A stretch of DNA of 64,000 bases, from positions 108,496-172,495 of the forward strand of contig JAJEJC010000006.1 in the NCBI GenBank assembly GCA_022828105.1, read 5' to 3'. This DNA is from Dehalococcoidia bacterium (lineage in GTDB: Bacteria > Chloroflexota > Dehalococcoidia > Bin125). Of this stretch, positions 44,116 to 53,453 are shown piece after piece. The translations under genes and the position numbers were made by a program. The notes beneath the pieces were generated by a model. It was not told where the DNA came from. It saw only the letters and a list, made by a program, of their open reading frames with translations, and did no database searches. Positions within the stretch are counted from its first letter, which is position 1. Every line of letters starts with the position of its first letter.

Positions 44116-44348
44116 GCGGCTTTCCCCAACCGGTCACTCCGAGGGCGCTGCACTCCGCCGAGGAGTGGGGCTCAGGCGACCACGGTAGGATTCTGATTGG
44201 CGTCGACCCAGGTCCACCCGCGCCGCGCGCCGCCAACTCCCGGCACAGCGTCCCGGACGCTCCAGCGCCAAGTCGTGGCTGCGGAGGTTCCAGATCGTGA
44301 ACGCGGACCACAGTGCTGGTGGTCACGGGGCGGTGTAGAGTTCGGCTG
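44116..44348. other. Spacer upstream of the metalloprotease-like gene
   Basis: About 230 bp without a recognisable gene. It should contain the promoter of the secreted metalloprotease-like gene; no clear box was identified. Confidence 0.3.
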
Positions 44349-46751
44349 ATGCCGAATAGCGTCCGAGTCCGACGGATCGTGTCTGCCGTCGTCTTGCTGG
44401 TCGTGACCGGCTGGCTGATGACTGCCCCCGGCGCCGCTGAAGAGCAACCGCAAGGCGTGGAAGTCCGCCTGGCTGCCAGGCTGCTCGACGACGGACGCAC
44501 CGAAGTGGCGCTCCAGTACTGGTGGAATAACAACTGGTCGCGGCGCGTTCATCCGGCGCGCCGCTATCTGCCCGCCGATGCCGGCGAGGACCGCTGGCTG
44601 TTCTCCGCACCGATCCCGGCGACGAGCTTTCAGTCACGGGTGCGGCTGGCCGTCGAGCACCCGCGCTGGGACGCCAGGGATGGGCCGGGCGAGTTCGAGC
44701 TGCGCGTGGACGGGCAGCGCTACCGCTCCAACTGCGGCTACCTGGCGCTGAGGCTGGAGCAGCGCCAGCTGGGGATCGGCACGCTCAACGACGCCTGCAA
44801 GGAGAAAACAGAACTGGCCGAGAACCGGCTCGCGATCCCCGGGGGACAGGGTCGGCAGGATCTCCGCGTCGGCGCGCGGCGCAGCGCCGGCCGCGTGCAG
44901 CTCGCGGTGCAGCATCGTGAAGCTGAGGGCTGGAGCGAACCGCTGGTTCCGAGCGCCTCCATGCTGCCTCGGCGGCCGAGCGTCGGCCGCTGGTATCTCA
45001 CGTTCTCCGTGGTTGTGCCGGCGCCGCCCCCGGTTGTCTCCGGCCAGTTGCACCGCGCCGCTTCCGTGTCAGTGGTGGACGGTGAGTTTCAAATCGACAC
45101 TAGCGACCGCCGCTTCCGCAGCAACTGCGGCGTGCTCGAGCTGCGCGCCGAGGAGGACGCGATCCTGGTTGACAGCCGGGATCCGCAGTGTGCGGCCTCA
45201 ACGGCCCTGGCCACGATCTGCGGCCCGAACGTCCGCGGCGCGGAGTGCGACCAGCAGCGCAACCATGCCTACCAGTGGGAAGACGCCCGGCTGCGCCTGC
45301 ACGGGGCTCACGACATCAGCCTCGACCTGGAGGAAGCGCAGCAGGTGGTCGACGCCGTCTACGGCGACTACTTCCCGCACAGACCGAACCCGCCGCAGGT
45401 GGTGCGAACCGGCGGCGACGAGACCCACTATGACGGCGCGCGGCATCGGATTCAGCTGGCCGACTGGGCGATGACGCTGGACGCCGTGCTGCACGAGACG
45501 GCGCATGCGCTGCTGCGCAGCGGGTCCGTCGACGATCCCGGTCACGGCGGTCGCTACCTGGCGCTGCTGCTCGCACTCTGGGAGCGCTATCTGCCGGTCG
45601 TCGACATCGAAGCCGCGCGCGGCGCGGCGCGGTCGGCCGGGTTGGACGTGGCGGATTCGCCCTTGCCACTGATGTTCAGGACTGCAGGTGCGAGTTCCCT
45701 GCGAACGCTGCTCTGCGTCCAGCCCGCGAGGTCGGAGCGTCTCTGCCGCGCCCTGGCCGGGGAGTTGGACGCCGGACCGGAATCCAGCACGGGCGGCCGG
45801 TTCGGCGGACGTCTGGGCGACCTCTGGTGGCTCGGCCGCTTGGACGACGATGCAGGCGCCCCGAAAGCGACGGTCGTGCGAGAGTCGAGGCAGCGCCTGG
45901 ACGGCGAGTCGGTCGCTCGCTTGAGCATCAGTTGCGATGCCGACGACCGGCTGGAAGTAGGGGTCTGGTGGCGCGGCCTGCAGTCGGTGTCACCAACCCT
46001 GTCTGTTCGAATCGGCGACGATCCCTGGCTCCGCGAACGATGGCGGACCTTCAGTGGCGGCACTTGGAGCGGCGATGAGTGGGCGGGTCACCAAGCGATC
46101 GAGGCCGCGTCGTTCCTGCACCGGCTCAGCTGGCGGGCGGCGAACGCTGCATCGCTGGAGGTGCGATTCAACGATGGCCGCTGGCGGCTGGCCACCTTCG
46201 ACCTGCGGGGGCTATTCGATACGCCGGTGCAATCCCAGCTGGCGCGCTGCGGGGCCGAGCGGCCCGCGGGCGATCCCGACGCCCTGATCGTCGATCGCGG
46301 GAGCTTCGGGCGCGACTTCTGGTGGGGCGTCGATCTGGACGAAGTTCCGCCCAAGACGTTCGTGGTTAGCGACACGACGATCGTCGGTTCCGCGCGCGCG
46401 GCGCGGCTGAGCCTGCAATGCGAGCAGGGACGCTTGGAACTCGACCTCTACTGGGCCGTCGATCACGACCTCGACCGGACCATCCGCTACCGGATCGCGG
46501 ACGGCCCGGTGCGAAGCGAGGAATGGCTCGCCGGCTGGGGCAGCTGGGGCGACGTCGAGTACAAGTGGACGGGCGCCGAGGATGCCGCCGGTCTAATCGC
46601 CGAGCTGGCCTGGGCGGCCCAGTCTCGCGGTGTGTTCACCGTCGAAGTGCACGCGCGCGGCGATGCCGGCCTTCGCTACACCGCGCATTTCGATCTGGCC
46701 GGCCTGTTCGGCACGCCGGTCCAACCTAACCTGGCCAGATGCGGGCGTTAG
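44349..46751 (+). CDS. Secreted multi-domain protein with HExxH metalloprotease motif
   Basis: 800 residues from ATG 44349. A signal peptide (VSAVVLLVVTGWLMTAPGAA) is followed by two A-B repeats. A units resemble RLLDDGRTEVALQYWW ... RWLFSAP and RSAGRVQLAVQHRE ... GRWYLTF; B units read QRYRSNCGYLALRLE and RRFRSNCGVLELRAE. A zinc protease-like helix follows near residue 380, LHETAHALLRSG, with GHGGRYLALLLALWER providing a third ligand. The end has two tandem VasI-like domains (RLSISCDADDRLEVGVWW, FDLRGLFDTPVQ; RLSLQCEQGRLELDLYW, FDLAGLFGTPVQ). Domain A also occurs in proteins at 62.4 and 63.5 kb. Probably an extracellular peptidase; substrate unknown. Confidence 0.75.
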   Translation: MPNSVRVRRIVSAVVLLVVTGWLMTAPGAAEEQPQGVEVRLAARLLDDGRTEVALQYWWNNNWSRRVHPARRYLPADAGEDRWLFSAPIPATSFQSRVRLAVEHPRWDARDGPGEFELRVDGQRYRSNCGYLALRLEQRQLGIGTLNDACKEKTELAENRLAIPGGQGRQDLRVGARRSAGRVQLAVQHREAEGWSEPLVPSASMLPRRPSVGRWYLTFSVVVPAPPPVVSGQLHRAASVSVVDGEFQIDTSDRRFRSNCGVLELRAEEDAILVDSRDPQCAASTALATICGPNVRGAECDQQRNHAYQWEDARLRLHGAHDISLDLEEAQQVVDAVYGDYFPHRPNPPQVVRTGGDETHYDGARHRIQLADWAMTLDAVLHETAHALLRSGSVDDPGHGGRYLALLLALWERYLPVVDIEAARGAARSAGLDVADSPLPLMFRTAGASSLRTLLCVQPARSERLCRALAGELDAGPESSTGGRFGGRLGDLWWLGRLDDDAGAPKATVVRESRQRLDGESVARLSISCDADDRLEVGVWWRGLQSVSPTLSVRIGDDPWLRERWRTFSGGTWSGDEWAGHQAIEAASFLHRLSWRAANAASLEVRFNDGRWRLATFDLRGLFDTPVQSQLARCGAERPAGDPDALIVDRGSFGRDFWWGVDLDEVPPKTFVVSDTTIVGSARAARLSLQCEQGRLELDLYWAVDHDLDRTIRYRIADGPVRSEEWLAGWGSWGDVEYKWTGAEDAAGLIAELAWAAQSRGVFTVEVHARGDAGLRYTAHFDLAGLFGTPVQPNLARCGR

Positions 46752-47044
46752 TCGCCGGCTGGCCCCGGCGGTTCGCTCTGCCTGCGCTATGGAGCGGCCG
46801 CGAAGAACACAGACGCGCAGGGCGTAGGGCGAGGGCTCGGCGCTGCTTACCGCCGTCGGTTCTCGGTTCTGAGCGGCGCTCATGGGATCGGTCGACTCCG
46901 GCTTGGCTGGCACTCGAACCCAGGCTTTCCTCGGCTTGCCGCCCCGCGGGCGACCAAGCGCGAAGGAGCCGCCTGCTGCCGAGAGCTCGGGCTACAGTTC
47001 GGTTCGATCCATAGGCTGGTCGCGGTTGCGCCTCGAACGGAGCC
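46752..47044. other. 293 bp without an assignable gene
   Basis: No supported coding frame. It separates the metalloprotease-like gene from a decayed coiled-coil copy and may hold further decayed sequence. Confidence 0.3.
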
Positions 47045-47490
47045 GTGCTCGGCTCCGTGACCGAGCTGGGTTGGACCGAGGACACGGTGGAGCAATGCCC
47101 AGTATGTCTGCAACGACCGCCTCGGGACGAACGTCGGCCCATCCCGCCTACAGGAAGCCGAGCAGACCTGCGTCGGAAGTTCGATGCCCTGCGGACAGAG
47201 GTGGTGTCGCTTCAGGAACGGCTGGAGGCGGTCGAGGGACAGGCCGTACAAGAGCGGGGCGGCGGGGGTGACTACGTCGATACGGAAGGTGTGGGTGCTG
47301 GCAACGATGGCAAGCAACAGCGGTCGGTGTCCCTGCCTCGCCGCGTCTGCTCCGAGCTGATCACCGAGGAGGCGGAACCGGATGAGGAGCTGGTCTACGG
47401 CGCGGCGGCCGAGTTGGTCGTCGAGTGGCGCGAGGCATGTGCGGAACGCAAGTTGGCGCGGCATACCCTGGCCTGGCTGCTGGCTGAGCG
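47045..47490 (+). pseudogene. Truncated copy 3 of the LGLWGR coiled-coil family
   Basis: An open frame with ADLRRKFDALRTEVVSLQER and LEAVEGQAVQE (coiled coil), then LVYGAAAELVVEWREA and ERKLARHTLAWLLAER. It is cut exactly at 47490 by the tip of an IS21 element, so the LTLPPAD and LGLWGR parts are gone. The CPVCLQRPP near the start is a possible zinc pair not seen in copy 1. Confidence 0.7.
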
Positions 47491-47567
47491 TGTCGATAGC
47501 CAGGGTCTTTTGACCACTCATCGCCACAGTCATTTGACCAGGTGAGCGGCCGGTAGATGGTTGGATA

Positions 47568-48362
47568 TCAGTGTGCGGTTGGGTCGTCAAGCATCTCCCT
47601 CTGTTCGAGCAAGGCGCGGTGGGGCGAGAGTCGTTGGCGGTAGCTTTCGCCGTCGATCACGATCTGGTAGCTGGAGTTGGCGAGCCGGTCGAGGGCGCTG
47701 TTGCCGAGGATCGGGTCGTCGAACAGACCGAGCCACTCTTCGACGTCGCGGTTGGAGGTGATCACGAAGCTGGCCGTGCGGTGGCGGGCGATGACCAGTT
47801 CGTAGAGGTCGATCGACTGCTGGTGGTCGAGCCGGTGCAGGCCGAGGTCGTCGAGGATCAAGAGGTCGGGCGCGAGGAAGCTGCGGAAGGTCTTGTCGAC
47901 GGAGTGGTCGACGCGGGCCTGGGCCATCTCGCGGAAGTAGCGGTCGGCTGGGGCGAAGCGGACCGTGTGACCGGCGCGCACGGCGGCGTAGCCGAACGCC
48001 TGGGCGAGGAAGCTCTTGCCCACGCCGACCGGACCAACGAGCAGCACGTGCTCGCGGCGGTCGAGGAACTGCAGCGAACAGGCGGCGTCGAGCAACCTGC
48101 GGTCGAGCGTGATCTCGGCCGACCAGTCGAAGTCCTCCAGCCGGCAGACCTGTTCGAAGCCGGCCTGACGCAGGCGTAGTTCGAGCCGGCGGTGTTCGCG
48201 GCGGCCGACCTCATCGGTCAGGATGATCTGCAGGAAGTCGGGATAGTCGAGTTGCTCGCGGCGGGCCAGGGCGATGCGCTCGGGCAGGGTGTCGAGCACC
48301 GGCCCCAGCTTGAGCCGCTTGAGCAGCGGTGCGAGTTCGGCGGGAGTAACGGTCATGATCAT
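47568..48362 (-). CDS. istB: IS21 helper ATPase IstB (copy 2)
   Basis: 264 residues. The Walker A motif is LLVGPVGVGKSFLAQA and Walker B LLILDDLGLHRLD, with SIDLYELVIARHR and SFVITSNRDVEEWLGLFDD for target sensing, and the C-terminal YRQRLSPHRALLEQREM used here to recognise three solo ends elsewhere in the window. The start overlaps the istA stop (ATGA). Confidence 0.95.
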   Translation of the reverse strand: MIMTVTPAELAPLLKRLKLGPVLDTLPERIALARREQLDYPDFLQIILTDEVGRREHRRLELRLRQAGFEQVCRLEDFDWSAEITLDRRLLDAACSLQFLDRREHVLLVGPVGVGKSFLAQAFGYAAVRAGHTVRFAPADRYFREMAQARVDHSVDKTFRSFLAPDLLILDDLGLHRLDHQQSIDLYELVIARHRTASFVITSNRDVEEWLGLFDDPILGNSALDRLANSSYQIVIDGESYRQRLSPHRALLEQREMLDDPTAH

Positions 48363-49936
48363 GCTCCAGGATGGTCTGCGGGGCGGGACGGACGGCGTTG
48401 GGCGAAGACGGGGCCGGGGCGGGCGAAGCGGCCGGGCGGCAGCGGCGGCGGTTGCTCCGGGGTGGTCTCCTGTTCCAACGCTTCGGTGAGGATGCGTTCG
48501 ACCCGGCGGACGTCGATCAGGTCGACTTCGAGGGCGCGCCGGCAGGCGGCGTCGAGCCGCTCGGCCGAGTAGCGCTCGCCCAGCCGGACCAGCTTCTGGC
48601 CCTGCCGCAACTTGGCCCAGGGCAGCGGGCCCTCGAGCAGCCGTGCGGCGAACGCGGCCACGGCCGGTCCCAGATCGGCCGCGCGGCGCTGGACCAGGTC
48701 CGGCGCGCGGGTCGTGTAGGCGCTCAGTTCGGCCGGGTAGTCGTTCGGGTCGGTCGAGCGGCCGCCGCGGCCCTGGCGGGGATGGACCTTGATCAGCTGG
48801 CCGCGCTGATAGATGTGGACCAGCTTGGCGCCCAGGCGGACCTCGACCCGCTGGCCGGGCGGACAGAGCGCGGCGGGTACCGAGTAGAGCGCGTACTGGC
48901 AGGCCACGTGGTGGTCGGGGTGGACCTTGGCCGTGCGCCAGTCGATCGGCTCGTAGGGTTCGCCGTCCCAAGCCGCCAGGGCCTCGCGCTCTTCCTGCTC
49001 GAAGACCTCCAGCGGACGCTGGCGGGTGGTGCCGTGGATCCGCTGGCCGGCCACCTCCAGGCACCAGCGCCGGGCCGCCTCACGCATCTCGGTGAGATGG
49101 CGGAACTGGGCGCCCTTGAAGAAGCGCTCGCGCACATAGGGCACGCTGCGTTCGACCCGCGGCTTGTCGCGCGGTCGGCGCGTCCGCGTCGGGTCGGCGA
49201 TCAGCCCGCGCTGCTGGGCGTACTCGAGGAACCCCCTGTTCAGGCGCGGATGTAGGCGGTCGGCGCCCGCCACGGCGGCCGGGAAGTTGTCCAACACCAG
49301 GTAGCGGGGCACGCCCTCGTAGAACGCCCAGGCGGCCTCTAGGCCCTCCAGGACGGCTGCCAGCTTCTGGCTCGTGGTCGGCCAGACGAAGCAGTGGCGC
49401 GAGTAGCGCAGGACCACGATCAACGCCCAGACCGTGCGCCGCCGGCCCGTCTCCGGATCCGGGATGAGCCCGAGCCGGCCGAAGTCCAGCTCCGCCACCT
49501 CGCCCGGCGCACTCTCGGCCAGCCGCATCGTGACCGGGCGCCGGCGCCAGCCGCGGCGCTGGATGAAGCGCCGCAGCGAGTTGTACGAGACCGCGCAGCC
49601 GCGCTCGGCGAGCAGTTCGTGGATCCGCGTCATCTGCAGCCGCTCGGCCGTCAGCCAGACCTGGATCTGCTCTGCCCAGGGCGTCAACTGCTCCTCGCTC
49701 GGCGCATCCCTGCGCCGCGGTCCGGCCAGACTCAGCGCCGCCAGGCGGGCCAGCTGGGTCTCGTCCGGCTCGGGACCGTCGGGCCGCAGCCCCAGCTCCG
49801 CAGCCGCTTCCAGGTAGCGCCGCACCGTCGGCCGGGATATCCCCGTGCCTTGGGCGATCTGGCGCTGGCTCAAGCCCAGCTGCCAGCGTCGAATGACTTC
49901 GTTGATCTCCACGCGAGTCACCTCCCGGTAGGCCAT
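48359..49936 (-). CDS. istA: IS21 transposase IstA (copy 2)
   Basis: 525 residues from ATG 49936, which has GAGAGGAG upstream. The HTH region (LSQRQIAQGTGISRPTVRRY) is followed by the DDE core: GEVAELDFGRLGLI (Asp), YLVLDNFPAAVAGA (Asp) and DKPRVERSVPYVRE (Glu). The reading frame is intact. It is distant from the IstA at 14.6 kb. Confidence 0.94.
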   Translation of the reverse strand: MAYREVTRVEINEVIRRWQLGLSQRQIAQGTGISRPTVRRYLEAAAELGLRPDGPEPDETQLARLAALSLAGPRRRDAPSEEQLTPWAEQIQVWLTAERLQMTRIHELLAERGCAVSYNSLRRFIQRRGWRRRPVTMRLAESAPGEVAELDFGRLGLIPDPETGRRRTVWALIVVLRYSRHCFVWPTTSQKLAAVLEGLEAAWAFYEGVPRYLVLDNFPAAVAGADRLHPRLNRGFLEYAQQRGLIADPTRTRRPRDKPRVERSVPYVRERFFKGAQFRHLTEMREAARRWCLEVAGQRIHGTTRQRPLEVFEQEEREALAAWDGEPYEPIDWRTAKVHPDHHVACQYALYSVPAALCPPGQRVEVRLGAKLVHIYQRGQLIKVHPRQGRGGRSTDPNDYPAELSAYTTRAPDLVQRRAADLGPAVAAFAARLLEGPLPWAKLRQGQKLVRLGERYSAERLDAACRRALEVDLIDVRRVERILTEALEQETTPEQPPPLPPGRFARPGPVFAQRRPSRPADHPGA

Positions 49937-50065
49937 CGCCGCTCCTCTCGGATGCAGCGATCGTCCTCTGGCCGGCAGCTGACCTGGTCTCGAACCTGGC
50001 GATCTGGTCACGACCCTGGTGAAGTGGTCACGACCTTGGCGAAGTGGTCAATAGCTCCTGGCGAT

Positions 50066-50233
50066 CTACATTCTTTCCGCCTTCATACCAAAACCCAGAT
50101 CGGCTGTGATTGGCCGACCCCCCTCCGGTGAAGGGGCGATTCCCTTCTCGATCACTTCGCCGATGAGGCCACTCGACAATGCCTCGAATTGCGCGTCGCA
50201 GTACTCACACTCGGAGGGATGGTGGCTTCCCAT
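50066..50233 (-). pseudogene. Small CxxC protein gene cut by the IS21 right end
   Basis: From ATG 50233: MGSHHPSECEYCDAQFEAL, then SGLIGEVIEKGIAPSPEGG and GFGMKAER, where the IS begins at 50070; the stop lies within the IS tip. The coherent sequence up to the junction suggests a longer gene lost its 3 prime part. The CEYC pair suggests zinc binding. Confidence 0.45.
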
Positions 50234-50386
50234 GTGCGCTTCACTCGCACCAGGCCACACAGCACCACGCATCTCGTTACGACATCAATCGAGCCGCCGC
50301 GGTTGCCAGTCGAGCAAGTGCACCCGAGATCGACCTTTGCCGGTCCAAGGTGACTGACGCGATCTTCTCGACCTGGGGTCCCAGAG

Positions 50387-51379
50387 TCAGTTCGTGGTCT
50401 CGAGCGACCTCTGGTACTGGGCCAGCAGGAGGCGAACCAGTGTCAGCGAGTTGGACGGCCACTGCGGCCGATGGAAGACGAGGTAACCTCGGCGGGCGAA
50501 CTCGTCAATCCCGCTCACGAGCGCGAGATTGTGCTGGGCTAGATGAGTAGCAGCCGTATAGGCAACCTGACTGGCGGCCAGCGCGAACTGCCGGTCTTTT
50601 TCGTTGAGGTCGAGCCATGTCCACCAGGACCGCATAGCCGGCTCGATGGACATGACCAGCGCCGTCGGCACCAGCAGCTCGGCTCGCGCCGACTCCGACA
50701 GCGGGGCGAACACTCCGTAGCCTGCGCATTGAAGTTCGATGCAGGAGAGCCGGATTCCCGCTTCGAGGCGGTCCAGAAAATGATGCCAGAGCTGAAGTGC
50801 GACATTCGTTCCCGAGCAGGGAGACCACACTTCATCCAGACAGTGCATCTCGACGAGCAGACGGTCCAATCGATCGACGTAGAGGGGATGAACGCGATCG
50901 GTGCTGCCCGTGAGGATTCGTCTCTCGATCGATGCGGCTATGTGTCCTACTGCCCGAGAAAGGTCCTCGAGCTTCGACCTCCACAGGTCATCCTCGCCTG
51001 GCGCTCGTTGGTTGAGATAGATGAGGAGATGGTGGAGGCGGTCAAGAAACGCCTCCTGCAGCGGTTCAAGTGCCGCTCGCTGAACCTCCGAAATCTGGGC
51101 CGGAACCGCGTCATCCGCCTCCCGGTTGCCGGACCGCCCCAGGACTGCGTACAGCGCTCGGGCCGATACTGACACTTCAACCGCGGCCTGCAGCGCTTCT
51201 TCTCGGTGGGTTGGCGCCGAGCCCAGTTCGATGGAATCAGCAGGAGCGACCGGGTTGGCTGGCTGCGTCTCGGCGACAGGGATGGCGTCGTCGCAGCCGC
51301 ACAGCAACAGCCCCGCGGCAAGAGCAAGTGATGCCATGACAACGAGCGCCTGTCGGGTTCCTGCGCCTCTGTGGTTCAT
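50387..51379 (-). CDS. Lipoprotein of unknown function
   Basis: 330 residues from ATG 51379. The signal ALVVMASLALAAGLLLCGC ends in a lipobox with the lipid cysteine followed by DDAIPV, strikingly like the SDAIPE of the lipoprotein at 9.2 kb. The mature part is helical (EPLQEAFLDRLHHLLIYLN, LWHHFLDRLEAGIRL) with a few cysteines, and unlike the beta-propeller of the other. It is the last of three minus-strand genes with the 62-residue protein and the LytM-like protein. Role unknown, extracytoplasmic. Confidence 0.65.
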   Translation of the reverse strand: MNHRGAGTRQALVVMASLALAAGLLLCGCDDAIPVAETQPANPVAPADSIELGSAPTHREEALQAAVEVSVSARALYAVLGRSGNREADDAVPAQISEVQRAALEPLQEAFLDRLHHLLIYLNQRAPGEDDLWRSKLEDLSRAVGHIAASIERRILTGSTDRVHPLYVDRLDRLLVEMHCLDEVWSPCSGTNVALQLWHHFLDRLEAGIRLSCIELQCAGYGVFAPLSESARAELLVPTALVMSIEPAMRSWWTWLDLNEKDRQFALAASQVAYTAATHLAQHNLALVSGIDEFARRGYLVFHRPQWPSNSLTLVRLLLAQYQRSLETTN

Positions 51380-51410
51380 GGCTGCCCCCAGGCAATGGCG
51401 GCGCCGACGC

Positions 51411-51599
51411 TTAATCGTTGGGGGCTTGCTCGATCTCAAAGTCCCCGCGTTCAAGCAGCAGGTCCAGGTCTTCACTCGCCACAGCCGTCGCAGCGCCGGT
51501 CTGCTCGAAGGCCAGGACCTCACCAGATGCAAGGATCAACACGATCGGCTCGTCGCCCAGGTATCGGACTGCCACGCGGGAATGCTCGGACTCTGTCAT
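51411..51599 (-). CDS. 62-residue acidic protein
   Basis: Excellent ribosome binding site (AGGAGG, 8 bp before the ATG). The sequence EHSRVAVRYLGDEPIVLILA then EDLDLLLERGDFEIEQAPND is a small beta-start, acidic-end protein. It lies 11 bp after the LytM-like gene and 31 bp before the lipoprotein gene, so it is part of a three-gene operon. No family recognised. Confidence 0.65.
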   Translation of the reverse strand: MTESEHSRVAVRYLGDEPIVLILASGEVLAFEQTGAATAVASEDLDLLLERGDFEIEQAPND

Positions 51600-51610
51600 G
51601 CTGGCGCCTC

Positions 51611-52180
51611 CTAGAAGATGTAAGCCCAAGAAGTTGGGCTGAGCGACTGACCATCTCGCAGCGAGGTGTTCCTCGTCGCGCTGGTCGGCGCATCCATATG
51701 CAAATGCGGCCCGGTCGTCGTGTACCCGCACACGTCCGACCCACCTGAGACCGCAGAGAGATAACCGACTAGGATGGCGAAGGCCGTGTAAGCGGGCACG
51801 CTGACGATCGTCTTCCAGGCGCCCGTGAGATTGCGAGGATTTCGACCGCTGCCGTCCAGGTCCAGATGCACCAACCGCAGGACGGCTGAACTCGCATTGG
51901 GAGAACTCGGAGGTGTTGCTCCTGCGAACACGTGGACCTCGCATCGAGACGCCCGTCGCGCCCAGACCTTCACTGCGCTTGGGCTCTCGTTGGAACCCGC
52001 CGCATAGACTGTCGCCCCCGCGCTGCCGGTGATATCGAGCCCCATGCAACACCGTTGGCGACTCCACGCCGCGTGCCACACCCCGTTGTGTCCGCTTCCG
52101 CTAAGCCAACCGCAGCATTGATCGTTTGGATCTATGTCTCCACCTGATACCGAGCTGGAGCGTCCTACACGCCAACGCAT
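51611..52180 (-). CDS. LytM/M23-like protein lacking the first zinc ligand (second locus)
   Basis: 189 residues from ATG 52180, preceded by GAGAGGAGTCGCG. M23 landmarks are GLDITGSAGATVYAAG, LRLVHLDLDG and TTGPHLHMDAP. Four residues before the conserved Asp, where zinc-binding His is expected, stands Cys (CCMGLD). No signal peptide is evident. It shares size, order and the missing His with the protein at 10.5 kb. A cysteine ligand could preserve metal binding here, unlike threonine in the first. Confidence 0.6.
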   Translation of the reverse strand: MRWRVGRSSSVSGGDIDPNDQCCGWLSGSGHNGVWHAAWSRQRCCMGLDITGSAGATVYAAGSNESPSAVKVWARRASRCEVHVFAGATPPSSPNASSAVLRLVHLDLDGSGRNPRNLTGAWKTIVSVPAYTAFAILVGYLSAVSGGSDVCGYTTTGPHLHMDAPTSATRNTSLRDGQSLSPTSWAYIF

Positions 52181-53015
52181 CGCGACTCCTCTCGCATTTT
52201 CTGTTCGAGGGAGCCTATCAGAGGCGGGCACTCGGATCCCAGCAGGCCGTAGACGGGCTCCGGTAACACCTGAGTACGGAAACACGAAGCCTTGACTGTC
52301 AACGAGCAGCGACTTTGTCGGTCCAACTGAGCGGCGATGGTGACGCACCTAAGTGGCTGAGGTCAAAGTCTCGGCAACCAAGTGCGCAACGTGGCGGGCC
52401 CATACTTCGGCGTGCCGAAAGCGGCAGCCCTCCCGTTCCTGGACGCCGAAACCGCCCGGCACCATCCTTACCGGAACGATTCGACACTGACGGAGTCGCG
52501 GCTCACTTGAACTGACAAAATCGCTGCTCCTCGATAGTGTTGACAAGAGGTGAGAGGCCAAGCGGCACTGAGCTTGACTTGAACATCACTCGGCGTGCGT
52601 CGGCATCGTGTTTTCGGATGTCGACACAGCCGACCGCGAGGAGCAAGAGTGGGGCCGCTCAACAACAGCGCCGAGCGTCAAGTGCGGAGAAGGCCTCTGT
52701 ATACGGCCATTGGTGTCAGGCGGACTTGAAAGTCAACGAGTCAGTCCTGCACTTCGTGGTGGTTGCCTCGGCTCTTGCTCGCCGCCGCCCGCGCCGCCAA
52801 CCGCGACGGGCACCGAGTCGAGCGCCCGCTCAATTCCATCGGACGCTTCTGCGATATTGCCACCCACTGCCGCAAGCCCAATGTCGTCCCGGACCAAGTA
52901 GTCCATCTCCCTCTCACTCGGGTCATGACGACATGGAGCAAGACGCGCCTCCGCTTGATCAGGCAGATGCCCCTGAGTGGCCTTGTCCTTTCACAAGAAC
53001 TTGAAGGGAGTCCAA
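52181..53015. other. 835 bp without an assignable gene
   Basis: No reading frame in either strand has a ribosome binding site plus recognisable domain. It holds the promoter of the LytM-like operon on one side and of the small secreted protein on the other. A TTGACAAG at about 52541 could be a -35 box, but no matching -10 was found. Confidence 0.35.
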
Positions 53016-53368
53016 ATGACGGTTACCCAGAAGTTGATGCTTGCGATTGCTGTACTTGTCGGAGCGTTCGCTGTGACGGCCGTGAGCGGAGGCGCTGCCG
53101 AGGCCTCTCGACGAATCAGGCCGCGGGAGCTCCGGCAGGGTGGCAGATGGAGCTTGACGGCGCGCCGCAGGCGGCCATCGCCAATCCAGACGTTTGTGCG
53201 TCGTCAACGACTTTCCACGCACCCGGGGCTGTCACGGCTGTGGGCATCGAGACCGGAGGACTGTTGGGAGGCTCCGCTCCCGAGAGCGGTGGACCCTGTC
53301 AAACGGTCGTCGAATGCACGCTCACCCCTTGGGGTTGGTACTGCGTCGTCTACATCGTCTGTCCGTAG
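53016..53368 (+). pseudogene. Frameshifted gene for a small secreted Cys-containing protein
   Basis: GAAGGGAG precedes the ATG of a clear signal peptide (MTVTQKLMLAIAVLVGAF, cleavage near GGAAEA). A frameshift near 53100 separates it from a second frame reading NQAAGAPAGWQMELDG, AIANPDVCASSTTFHAPGA and ending TLTPWGWYCVVYIVCP with several cysteines. Together they give a mature protein of about 85 residues. Either a real frameshift or a sequencing error; the hydrophobic Cys/Trp-rich end is unusual. Confidence 0.5.
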
Positions 53369-53453
53369 GCACCCAATCTTGGTTGTTGATCCCTTAGCTT
53401 CCGGCTGGCACTAGTTGGCCAGCTGGACGAGGCACCAGGGCCGAGTCATCGAC

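Larger units (their letters stand above)
47491..50070 (-). mobile_element. IS21-family element (copy 2), complete genes
   Basis: 2580 bp. The left tip is TGTCGATAGCCAGGGTC and the right tip, read inward, TGTAGATCGCCAGGAGC, each followed by TTGACCACT and multiple GACCAC-type subterminal repeats. It carries istA and istB on the minus strand. The flanks (GAGCG left, TTCTT right) show no target duplication, so recombination or deletion followed insertion. Confidence 0.88.
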
